From NCBI GenBank assembly GCA_903861235.1, contig CAIOTP010000138.1:1-10331 (forward strand): a stretch of 10,331 nucleotides of DNA, in the 5' to 3' direction. The DNA is from an uncultured bacterium. Lineage in GTDB: Bacteria > Planctomycetota > Phycisphaerae > Phycisphaerales > SM1A02. The translations under genes and the position numbers were made by a program. Within the stretch, counting starts at the first letter, position 1. Each line of letters opens with the position of its first letter. The notes under the pieces were generated by a model, which had not been told where the DNA came from, did no database searches, and was given only the letters and a program-made list of their open reading frames with translations. This document shows, one piece after another, positions 1 to 6,586 of this stretch.

Positions 1-233
1 CCGCACCAGGTGGCCCAGAATTCGACCACATGCACCTTGCCGGGCTCGAGGGCAGCCACCGGCTCGCCCTTCACCCAGGTGTCCACACTCAGCTTGGGCG
101 CGGGCGAGCCCACGCCGATCGGCGCGATCCTGGGCTTGGCGGGCGCCTCCGGGGGCGTTCCCTCGGAGGGCTTGTCCGCCGGGGGCGCGGCCTGCAGGGC
201 CAGCAGCGCGGTCAGGATCATCCAGGCGTGCAT
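1..233 (-). CDS. TlpA-like thioredoxin-fold protein, N-terminal part only (cut by window edge)
   Basis: About 77 residues are present and the gene runs off the left edge. The product begins MHAWMILTALLALQAAPPAD, a short hydrophobic signal peptide or lipid-free export signal ending near an A-x-A-type site. A Pro/Ala-rich linker follows, then the start of a thioredoxin fold: 'VGSPAPKLSVDTWVKGEP', a beta strand 'HVVEFWATWCG', and the edge of the window. F-W-A-T-W-C is the hallmark of the TlpA/ResA/AhpC-TSA group, and the visible Cys would be the first of the C-x-x-C redox pair; the second lies outside. Such proteins reduce or exchange disulfides in the periplasm. The ATG overlaps the stop of the upstream amidotransferase gene by one base (TGATG), so translation is probably coupled. 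The exact subfamily cannot be told without the C-terminal part. Confidence 0.85.
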   Translation of the reverse strand, partial: MHAWMILTALLALQAAPPADKPSEGTPPEAPAKPRIAPIGVGSPAPKLSVDTWVKGEPVAALEPGKVHVVEFWATWC

Positions 234-922
234 CACTTCACCTTGCCTTTCTTGGCTTCGCGGGCCGCGATCGCGGCGTCCACCAGTCGCTTCACCATGC
301 CCACGCCCAGTGCCGGGTCACGCGTGCGTTCAGGGTGCCACTGCACGCCCAGATAGAAGGGCCTGCCGGGCAGTTCGATCGCCTCGAGCACGCCGTCGTC
401 GCTGGTGGCCAAGACCTTGAAGGGACCGGAGTCGCCCAGCATCTGGTGGTGGCTGCTGGCCACCAGGCCCGAGCCGATCGAGCCCGAGACGGGGTGCTCC
501 TGGTTGCCCTGATGTCGCTCGCCACCCGGAATGCGATCGGGCACGTGCTGCACCAGTTCGCAGCCGTGGTGCACACCCATGAGCTGCATGCCCAGGCAGA
601 TGCCGAGCACCGGCTTGTCCGAGCGGTGATCGAGCGCCTCGAGCAGCTCGAACTCGCCGCGCTGCCTCGCTGGCTCCATGAGTTCGGCCTTGGGGTGCAG
701 GGCCTTGCCCCGCACGCGGATGTCGATGTCGGCGCCACCGGTCAGCAGCACGCCGTCGACCGCGTCGACGGCTTCGAGCGCGTCGCCCGGCTCGTGCGTG
801 AGCAGCACCGCCAGGCCACCGGCCTCGTGCACCGTCTGCACATACTGCCGGTTCAGGCGATAGACCGTGCGACCGTCCGCGGTCGTCATGTCGCACGAGA
901 TGCCGATCACGGGACGGGCCAC
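233..922 (-). CDS. Class I glutamine amidotransferase-like hydrolase (peptidase C26, PuuD-like)
   Basis: The protein has 229 residues, close to the 240-255 of gamma-glutamyl-GABA hydrolase PuuD and related stand-alone class I amidotransferases. The nucleophile elbow G-I-C-L-G-M-Q places the catalytic Cys at residue 109, and G-V-Q-W-H-P-E supplies His196 and Glu198, so the triad is complete. L-T-G-G-A-D-I (60-66) and the S-H-H-Q motif (157-160) are also typical of this family, which cleaves gamma-glutamyl amide bonds in the cytoplasm. No synthetase or ammonia-acceptor domain is fused. The start is GTG, 3 nt after the stop of the efflux-pump gene, and no Shine-Dalgarno site is visible, which suggests coupling. 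The substrate is unknown: PuuD activity on gamma-glutamyl-GABA is one possibility, but no puuA, puuB or puuC lies nearby, so no gene symbol is given. Confidence 0.88.
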   Translation of the reverse strand: MARPVIGISCDMTTADGRTVYRLNRQYVQTVHEAGGLAVLLTHEPGDALEAVDAVDGVLLTGGADIDIRVRGKALHPKAELMEPARQRGEFELLEALDHRSDKPVLGICLGMQLMGVHHGCELVQHVPDRIPGGERHQGNQEHPVSGSIGSGLVASSHHQMLGDSGPFKVLATSDDGVLEAIELPGRPFYLGVQWHPERTRDPALGVGMVKRLVDAAIAAREAKKGKVK

Positions 923-925
923 GGA

Positions 926-2458
926 TCAGAGTGTACGCGCGGGTCCGTGGCGCAAGCCGCGCCACGCCGTGGCCAGACCCACGCCCAGGGCCGCCGTGGA
1001 GATGCCCCAGCCCAGGGCCACGCTCTGGCTTGTGATGCGCCGGGCCGCCGTGCGCAACTCGACGTCGGCATCCACCGTCTTCAAGGCTTCAGGGGAGGCC
1101 TGGGCCGCCTCGTGAAGCAGAGCGGCGACCTCGGTGGCGCGATCCGCGGGCACCTGCGCCTGCACATGAGCGTCCACCAGCCATGACTGTCGAGCCAGGA
1201 TGGCCGAGCCCACCACGGCCACGCCGAGCGTGCCACCCACCTGACGCAGCGTCTGCACCAGGCCCGAGGCCTGGGCTCGCCGCTCGGGGCCGGCACGCTG
1301 CATGGCGTCCACGTTGGTCGGGCTCATCACGAAGCCGATTCCGGTGCCCAGCAGCACCATGCCCACGGCGAGCAGGGGATAGGCCAGCGTGGGCGCCGCC
1401 AGCGTGAGCAGGCCCATGCCCGCGGTGGCGAGCATGGTGCCGATCACCGTGGGTCTTCGGACGCCGAACCGGTCGTAGAGACGACCCGCCACATGAATGA
1501 CCAGAAGCACGGGCACCAGCATGGGCAGCAGCGCGATGCCCGCCCGCATGGGATCCATGCCCAGGGCCGCCTGCATGTACGCGCTTCCGAAGATCACGAG
1601 ACCGTTCATGGCGAACTGCATGGCCGCGAGCACCACCGCATCCGCCAGGATCTGGCGATCATGGAACAGGGAGAGCGCCAGCAGCGGGGAAGGGTGGCGA
1701 AGTTCCCAGCGCACGAACGTGGGGAGCGTGATCGCCGCCACGGCGAGTGACCCGAGCACCACGGGGTCGCTCCAGCCGCGGCCGTGCGCCTCCATCAGCC
1801 CGAACACCAGACAGGGCAGGCCGCTCAGCAGCAGCACGGCACCCAGGGGGTCACGACTGCTCGGCGCCCGCCGCATGTCCACGGGCCGTGCCACCCAGGT
1901 GAGGACCAGCGCGACCGCCGTCACGGGCATGTTGATCCAGAAGGCCCAGGGCCATCCCGCATGCTGGGTCAGGGCGCCGCCGATCGGAGGTCCGGCCACC
2001 AGGAGCAGCATGGGAATGCCCGCGTAGACCGCCATGGCCTTGCCCCGCTCGCCTGGCGCAAAGCTGCCCACCACCAGGCTGGCGCTGGCGGGCTGCATGA
2101 GCGCCGCCGCGGCTCCCTGCACGGCCCGCCACGCGATCATGGCCTCGGCGGACTTCGCCATGGCGCAACCGGCGCTGGCCACGGCGAAGATCAGCATGCC
2201 CGTCACGAAGGCAGGCACCTTGCCGAAGGTGTCTGCGGCGCGGCCACCCAGGGCCACCAGGCTGGCCAGGGCCAGGATGTACGCGTTCACCACCCACTGC
2301 GTCTGCACCTCGCCCAAACCCAGGTCCGCCTGGATGGTGGGCAGCGAGACGCCCACCACCGAGATGTCCAGCATGATCATGCACAGGCTGCCGGTCATGG
2401 CCAGCAGCGTCAGCCACTTCCGAGGAGCGCCATGCTCGGGGGCGTGCATGGGCCGCAT
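926..2458 (-). CDS. MFS efflux transporter, DHA2 (EmrB/QacA) family, 14 helices
   Basis: The 510-residue length fits 14-TM drug:proton antiporters. Family motifs appear in order: L-D-I-S-V-V-G-V-S-L-P-T-I (30-42, motif D1 with Asp31 in helix 1), L-G-G-R-A-A-D-T-F-G-K (70-80, motif A), Arg111 (motif B), G-P-P-I-G-G (156-161, motif C), and W-P-W-A-F-W-I-N-M-P-V (169-179). The late S-G-L-V-Q-T-L-R-Q-V-G-G segment is also typical. A hydrophilic loop precedes the last helix, as is usual in DHA2 proteins. The protein sits in the inner membrane and should export a small lipophilic or cationic compound using proton motive force. It starts 15 nt after the eboB stop and ends 3 nt before the amidotransferase. 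Met4 is an alternative start. It could export whatever the ebo genes make; that is inference from position only. Confidence 0.93.
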   Translation of the reverse strand: MRPMHAPEHGAPRKWLTLLAMTGSLCMIMLDISVVGVSLPTIQADLGLGEVQTQWVVNAYILALASLVALGGRAADTFGKVPAFVTGMLIFAVASAGCAMAKSAEAMIAWRAVQGAAAALMQPASASLVVGSFAPGERGKAMAVYAGIPMLLLVAGPPIGGALTQHAGWPWAFWINMPVTAVALVLTWVARPVDMRRAPSSRDPLGAVLLLSGLPCLVFGLMEAHGRGWSDPVVLGSLAVAAITLPTFVRWELRHPSPLLALSLFHDRQILADAVVLAAMQFAMNGLVIFGSAYMQAALGMDPMRAGIALLPMLVPVLLVIHVAGRLYDRFGVRRPTVIGTMLATAGMGLLTLAAPTLAYPLLAVGMVLLGTGIGFVMSPTNVDAMQRAGPERRAQASGLVQTLRQVGGTLGVAVVGSAILARQSWLVDAHVQAQVPADRATEVAALLHEAAQASPEALKTVDADVELRTAARRITSQSVALGWGISTAALGVGLATAWRGLRHGPARTL

Positions 2459-2473
2459 CGTAGGTGAAGCGCG

Positions 2474-3307
2474 TCAGCGGCCCAGGTCGGGAGCCGTGGG
2501 CCGAAGTGGAGCGTCGCTGAAGCGGGGGCTCTGGCCCAGGAACGCGCGCGGATTGTCCAGCGTGATGCGGCGCACCGCGTCGGCGGCGTGGCCACGTGCC
2601 CGCATGACCGCCGCGGCCTTGGGCACCGCCAGCGGATCGCTGTGCCCCCAGTCGCCGGCGCTGTTGATCCAGAGGCGCTCCGTGCCGTGCATCTCGATGA
2701 TGTCCACTGCGCGAGCCGCCGTGCACTTGGTGTCGGGGTAGAGCGTCATGCCGGCCCAGAAGCCGGCGTCCCGCACCTGCCGGACCGTGTGCTCCTCCCC
2801 ATGGTCGATCAGCACCCGGTCGGGACGCAGCCGGCCCTGGTTGCGGATGGCGTCCAGGATCAGCCGCGTGCCCTTGCGCTTGTCCTCCAGATGCGGCGTG
2901 TGCACCAGCACCAGCGTGTCGAAGCGCGCGGCCAGTTCCAGGTGTTCCTCGAACACGGCCAGCTCGGTGCGGCTGTTGCGGTTCAGCCCGATCTCGCCGA
3001 TGCCCAGCACATTGGGCCGCTCCAGGAACTGCGGGATGAGACCCATGACCTCCCGGGCGAAGGCATGGTCCTCCGCCTCCTTCGGATTGATGCAGATCCA
3101 CGCATGGTGGCGGATGCCGTAGGCCGCCGCGCGCCGAGGCTCCGTGTCGGTCAGCTGCCGGAAGTAGTCGTGGAATCCCTCGGCGCTGCCACGGTCGAAG
3201 CCGGCCCAGAACGCCGGCTCGGTGATCGCCACGCACCCGGCCACCGCCATGCGGGCGTAGTCGTCCGTGGTGCGGCTGACCATGTGCACATGCGGGTCGA
3301 TGTACAT
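2474..3307 (-). CDS. eboB: EboB, TatD-like metal-dependent hydrolase
   Basis: The 277-residue protein is a TIM-barrel amidohydrolase. The opening M-Y-I-D-P-H-V-H-M carries the first metal ligands His6 and His8. G-E-I-G-L-N gives Glu105, H-T-P-H gives His136 and His139, I-D-H gives His169, and the barrel closes with S-A-G-D-W-G (Asp219). Signature stretches remembered from EboB proteins of cyanobacteria are present: T-E-P-A-F-W-A-G-F-D-R, D-Y-F-R-Q-L-T, C-I-N-P-K-E-A, G-F-W-A-G-M-T-L-Y-P and R-L-W-I-N-S-A-G-D-W-G. These set it apart from ordinary TatD nucleases. The reaction is not known; ebo clusters are linked in Nostoc to getting scytonemin precursors to the periplasm. The eboD partner lies on the same strand, two genes upstream. 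The ATG follows the stop of the small upstream gene after a single base, implying coupling. The last 15 residues look like a variable tail. Confidence 0.93.
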   Translation of the reverse strand: MYIDPHVHMVSRTTDDYARMAVAGCVAITEPAFWAGFDRGSAEGFHDYFRQLTDTEPRRAAAYGIRHHAWICINPKEAEDHAFAREVMGLIPQFLERPNVLGIGEIGLNRNSRTELAVFEEHLELAARFDTLVLVHTPHLEDKRKGTRLILDAIRNQGRLRPDRVLIDHGEEHTVRQVRDAGFWAGMTLYPDTKCTAARAVDIIEMHGTERLWINSAGDWGHSDPLAVPKAAAVMRARGHAADAVRRITLDNPRAFLGQSPRFSDAPLRPTAPDLGR

Positions 3308-3308
3308 G

Positions 3309-3617
3309 TCAGGCCTGGCGGGGAACGCCGCGTGCCGCCTTGCCGTCGGCGTGGGGCACGGGCTCGGTGCTGTGGTCGCTCCAGAGATCCAGCAGACGCC
3401 GGGCTCGCTCGGGCTGACCGTCCAAGGTCAGCTTCATGGCGTCCAGGATCGCCCGTACGCGGTCGTCCTGCAGGGCGTCCATGGATGCGCCGGCAGCGGG
3501 GGCTGCCCGCTGCACGCGGTCCAGGAACGCGGCCACATCCAGCACGCGCGCGCGGGCCTCCAGAAAGCCCAGCTGGATCAGCTGTTCGCGATCAAGGGGA
3601 GGACGGCCTGCGTGCAT
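3309..3617 (-). CDS. Small unrecognised protein (102 aa) coupled to eboB
   Basis: I do not recognise this family. The protein is hydrophilic, with no signal peptide, membrane segment or Cys, so it is probably cytoplasmic. Residues 13-36 look like an amphipathic helix pair containing L-G-F-L-E-A-R-A-R-V-L-D-V-A-A-F-L-D-R-V. A second helical block follows at about 48-80, and then a short S-D-H-S-T-E-P-V-P motif and a basic tail. It is much shorter than cyanobacterial EboA and I see no similarity to it. It lies 30 nt after the deiminase stop and its own stop is one base before the eboB ATG, which is the closest junction of any gene to eboB, so an accessory role to EboB is the natural guess. No clear Shine-Dalgarno precedes the ATG. 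It is called coding because it exactly fills the space between two firm genes. Confidence 0.72.
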   Translation of the reverse strand: MHAGRPPLDREQLIQLGFLEARARVLDVAAFLDRVQRAAPAAGASMDALQDDRVRAILDAMKLTLDGQPERARRLLDLWSDHSTEPVPHADGKAARGVPRQA

Positions 3618-3647
3618 GCGGCCAGTCTACGGACGGGTGATTCCGGT

Positions 3648-5297
3648 TCAGGTGGCGGACCCGAACAGAAGCAGCATCAACCCGATGTCGCCGGCGTCCA
3701 CCGAACCGCTGCGGTCCAGATCGGCAAGGCAGTCCGCCGCCACGGCGCAGTCGCCGAAGCCCAGCAGAAGCACCGCGATGTCGCCCGCGTCCACGAGCCC
3801 GTTGCCGTCCAGGTCGCCGTCGCGAGGCTGGGTGCCCGTGATCGCGAACGCCGCGTCGTTCAGGTCGGAGCCGCTGGCGCCCTGGGCATCCCGGGCGGTC
3901 ACGCGGATCCTCGCCTGGCTGGCGTACAGATCGGGCACGGTCCAGGTGTACGCACCGTCGTTGGCCTCGTTGGCGGCCACGGTGGCGAAGGTCTGGCCGC
4001 CGTCGATCGAGAGTTCGATGTCCACCGCGGAGATGGTGCGCACATGGTCGCTGATCCAGTTCACGGCCACGCTCTGGCCCGGTGCCAGGCTGTCGCCGCC
4101 GGTCGGCGTGCGCACATGCACCACCGGGTTGTTGCCGCCCGTGCTGGCGGGGTAGTGCATCACGATGCAGTGGATGGCGCCGGCGGCGCTGATGATGCCC
4201 TCGCAGTTCACCTGCACGATCGTCTTGCCGGGCAGGGCCTGCTGCCACGCGGCCAGCGCAGCCTGGTTGTGTCCGGCGTTCACCACCGTGGTGTTGGTGT
4301 AGCTGGGGATCATCACCAGGTTGTTGCACATGACCGCGTTGATGTAGGTGTAGTGCACGTTGCTGAGCAGACGTGCCGGAACGCGGATCACGTTGTAGCC
4401 CCGCTGCTGCATGGTCGCGGCCGCGGAGTCGCAGGTCAGGTCCTGCGCCGAGCCCGCGTTGCTGGGCCAGTCGCTGATGATGATGGTGTCGCTCGACACC
4501 GGGATGAACCACATGTCCACGTGACCGGTGCCGTCCACGGTCCAGGGAAGCTGCGTCCACAGATTCGTGTAAAGGCCGTAGTACGCCTGGAACATGTCCC
4601 GGATCTGCGTCTCGGTCATGCTCGGGTTGTCGCCCAGCGTGAGTCGGGTTGCATACCCCTCCGGATCGTCGCCCATGTGGTAGTTGCCGCCCGAGTGCAC
4701 CAGCGGCATGGCGTAGTAGGGCCGGCCCAGTTGCGTGGCCATGAACGAAGGAATGGCGTCGTCCTGCGGCCGCGAGCTGTAGTAGACGCTGTCCACCACC
4801 ACGCGCACGCCGCCCTCGTAGACGAAGCGGGGGCCGTAGTCGCGGATCCAGATGCTGTTCAGCGAGGCGATGTACGACTTCACCCGGCTCATGTTGGCGC
4901 CCGCGTTGGTGAAGCGGGTTGTCATGTCGGTGCGCTGCGAAGTGCTGGTCACCACCACCATCACGTCGGCGTTGCCGGTGGTGGTGATGTGCTTCGCCAT
5001 CTCCGCCAGGATGTTCTTCCAGGCGGTCGTGCCCGAGTATCCGAGCAGGATCGCCTCCATGGGTCGGTACTCGCTGGCTCCAGACACGGGTCCCGTGGGC
5101 GGCGGCGAGGCCAGACGCGGCCGAAGATCCGGGTTGCTCCTGACCCAGTCCTTCTCGGCGTCCGTCATGGTGCGGGGGAGCGCCCGATCGTCCAGGCGTG
5201 CCACGGGGCGTCGAGGCGCGGTGACGGCGTCGGCGGCGGGGGTGGTGGCCGCGGCGAGCAGGGCGAGCATCGCCACGATGGGGGTCCGGATCTTCAT
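3648..5297 (-). CDS. Secreted agmatine/peptidylarginine deiminase with Ig-like and dockerin-type domains
   Basis: The 549-residue protein starts with a signal peptide (MKIRTPIVAM-LALLAAATTPAADA), so it is exported. Residues ~70-385 form the pentein-fold PAD_porph domain (agmatine deiminase / Porphyromonas-type peptidylarginine deiminase). The catalytic residues are readable: Asp153 in W-I-R-D-Y-G-P, His259 and Asp261 in G-H-V-D-M-W, and nucleophile Cys377 in G-A-I-H-C; G-G-N is at 203-205. The enzyme would hydrolyse a guanidino group to a ureido group plus ammonia. Residues ~391-488 look like an Ig-like Kre9/KNH-type domain (S-I-D-G-G-Q-T-F). The tail holds two calcium-loop EF-hands (495-506 and 526-537) with Cys517 and Cys523 between them, the dockerin-like ending common in Phycisphaerae. 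Free agmatine, peptidyl-arginine or another guanidine are all possible substrates. No good Shine-Dalgarno is seen; a hairpin separates it from eboD, so it may have its own promoter. Confidence 0.92.
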   Translation of the reverse strand: MKIRTPIVAMLALLAAATTPAADAVTAPRRPVARLDDRALPRTMTDAEKDWVRSNPDLRPRLASPPPTGPVSGASEYRPMEAILLGYSGTTAWKNILAEMAKHITTTGNADVMVVVTSTSQRTDMTTRFTNAGANMSRVKSYIASLNSIWIRDYGPRFVYEGGVRVVVDSVYYSSRPQDDAIPSFMATQLGRPYYAMPLVHSGGNYHMGDDPEGYATRLTLGDNPSMTETQIRDMFQAYYGLYTNLWTQLPWTVDGTGHVDMWFIPVSSDTIIISDWPSNAGSAQDLTCDSAAATMQQRGYNVIRVPARLLSNVHYTYINAVMCNNLVMIPSYTNTTVVNAGHNQAALAAWQQALPGKTIVQVNCEGIISAAGAIHCIVMHYPASTGGNNPVVHVRTPTGGDSLAPGQSVAVNWISDHVRTISAVDIELSIDGGQTFATVAANEANDGAYTWTVPDLYASQARIRVTARDAQGASGSDLNDAAFAITGTQPRDGDLDGNGLVDAGDIAVLLLGFGDCAVAADCLADLDRSGSVDAGDIGLMLLLFGSAT

Positions 5298-5356
5298 GGG
5301 GTGTTCCAGAGGTGGGGGGCCGGCCCATGCCGGTGCGGTCTCAATCTAGCCCGTGC

Positions 5357-5394
5357 GGGGGCAAAATCCTCCTGCAGAGTTCCCTTTTGCCCCC
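5357..5394. repeat. Perfect 10-bp inverted repeat between eboD and the deiminase gene
   Basis: GGGGGCAAAA at 5357-5366 is mirrored exactly by TTTTGCCCCC at 5385-5394, with an 18-nt loop. On the minus strand the hairpin starts 10 nt after the eboD stop and lies about 60 nt before the deiminase ATG. It has G/C base pairs outside and A/T pairs next to the loop, and no T-run follows on the minus strand, so it is not a textbook intrinsic terminator. It may attenuate or end the protease-eboD transcript, stabilise its 3' end, or be a protein-binding operator for the deiminase gene. The loop carries AGGAGG on the minus strand but no start codon at a suitable distance. The rest of the 107-bp gap (5298-5404) shows no other clear site. 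Confidence 0.6.
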
Positions 5395-5404
5395 AAATGC
5401 CGCT

Positions 5405-6586
5405 TCAGGACCCCTGGCGAAGCTGTCGGACGGCCGCTGCCAAGGCGGCTGGCGGGATCGTGGCCACATCCAGGCATTCCCCCACTCGTCGCAGCAGGGG
5501 CACCGCCAACGCACCGCCCAGATGCTGGCGGAACTGCTCGAGCCCCTCCAACAGACGATCCACCGGTTCGAGCAGGGGGTGGAAGGTCGGCAGGCCCATC
5601 GCGCGGAACATCCGAAGCACGCGGTCCCGCACCGAGCCGTCAAGCAGACCCATCTCGCAAGCGAGGCACGCATCGAGCGACACCCCCACGGCGACGGCCT
5701 GACCATGGAACAACTTCCATCCGGAAAGCGCCTCCAGCCTGTGCGCCGCCCAGTGCCCATGGTCCAGCGGGCGTCCGGCACCCAGCTCGAACGGATCGCC
5801 GCCGTGCAGGATGTGCTCGCGGTGCAGCCAGGCGCTGCGCTGGATCACGGGCCAGGCCGCGTCCATGTCGCGTGCCACGATCGCGGGTGCGTGGCACTCG
5901 ATCCGCTCCAGCAGCTCCGGATCGCGCAGCAACGCGATCTTCACCGCCTCGCTGAAGCCTCCGATCCAGTGTTCCTGTGCAAGGGAGCCCAGAAGCCTCC
6001 GGCAGCACAGCACCACGTGCGGAGCGGCGAAGGCGCCGAGGGCGTTCTTCTGGCCGAACGCGTTCACGCCGCACTTCACGCCCATGGCCGAGTCGTCCTG
6101 AGCCAGCGTGGTCGTGGGCACGCGCACCAGGGGCACGCCACGGTGCGCCATGGCAGCGCCGAACCCGGCGGCATCAAGCACCGCTCCACCACCGACCGCG
6201 ATCACGGCACCGCGGCGGCTCACGCCATGGTCGAAGCATGCTCGGGCCACGCGTTCCGCCTGCTCCACCCCCAATTTGCACGCCTCGCCGCCAAGCATGA
6301 GCTCGACGGCGGCCAGGCGAACGCGATCCTGGCCACCCGTCTTCACGCACGCATGCAGCCGCTCGGCCACCTCGGGCCAGGCGCCGGCCACTCCGGCATC
6401 CACGAAGGCCACGCAGGAGCCCTCCAGTCCGGCGAGAGCGTCTTGCCAAGCCTCCGAAGCGCCGTGAAGCAGATCCTCCGCCCACCACACACGGTGTCGC
6501 ATGGCCACATGCAGCGGTGAATGCCAGCTGGCGCCGTCCATCGGTGCGAGCATAGAAGCGGCACGCTTGCCGCGTGAATCGCTCAC
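5405..6586 (-). CDS. eboD: EboD, dehydroquinate-synthase-like sugar-phosphate cyclase
   Basis: The protein has 393 residues. The NAD-binding part shows the L-G-G-E-A-C-K loop (98-104), G-G-G-A-V-L-D (132-138) and P-T-T-T-L-A-Q-D-D-S (157-166). The metal site of the DHQS fold is intact: Glu213 (F-S-E-A-V-K), His278 (D-H-G-H-W-A-A-H) and His294 (H-G-Q-A-V-A-V-G). The stretches A-F-G-Q-K-N-A-L-G, H-G-G-D-P-F-E-L-G, R-P-L-D-H-G-H-W-A-A-H and F-R-Q-H-L-G-G are those I know from EboD rather than from shikimate-pathway AroB. It should cyclise a sugar phosphate with transient NAD oxidation, but its substrate is unknown. The GTG start overlaps the protease stop (GTGA); ATG codons at residues 12 and 16 are alternatives, and none has a Shine-Dalgarno. 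The N-terminal ~20 residues are variable, so a later start is possible. Confidence 0.92.
   Translation of the reverse strand: MSDSRGKRAASMLAPMDGASWHSPLHVAMRHRVWWAEDLLHGASEAWQDALAGLEGSCVAFVDAGVAGAWPEVAERLHACVKTGGQDRVRLAAVELMLGGEACKLGVEQAERVARACFDHGVSRRGAVIAVGGGAVLDAAGFGAAMAHRGVPLVRVPTTTLAQDDSAMGVKCGVNAFGQKNALGAFAAPHVVLCCRRLLGSLAQEHWIGGFSEAVKIALLRDPELLERIECHAPAIVARDMDAAWPVIQRSAWLHREHILHGGDPFELGAGRPLDHGHWAAHRLEALSGWKLFHGQAVAVGVSLDACLACEMGLLDGSVRDRVLRMFRAMGLPTFHPLLEPVDRLLEGLEQFRQHLGGALAVPLLRRVGECLDVATIPPAALAAAVRQLRQGS

Noticed and set aside
1851..3236. Minus-strand open frame (461 codons) in another frame across the pump and eboB
   Set aside because: It overlaps two firmly identified genes on the same strand and reads as low-complexity Arg/Gly/Ala.
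3309..3617. Calling the small gene eboA
   Set aside because: EboA as I know it is over twice as long and has no visible similarity to this protein; position alone does not justify the name.
5340..5378. Leader peptide gene starting after the AGGAGG in the hairpin loop
   Set aside because: The only nearby start is a TTG two bases away, followed by a stop after a few codons; spacing is too short to be convincing.
3267..5702. Very long plus-strand open frame (811 codons) opposite eboB, the small gene and the deiminase
   Set aside because: Its translation is rich in His, Arg, Gly and Val with no recognisable domain, and the opposite strand carries a deiminase with complete catalytic residues. 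It is an antisense shadow common in GC-rich DNA.
5405..6586. Calling this gene aroB (shikimate-pathway dehydroquinate synthase)
   Set aside because: The stretches around the metal site (G-H-W-A-A-H, G-G-D-P-F-E-L-G, F-G-Q-K-N) match EboD, and the gene shares its strand with eboB.
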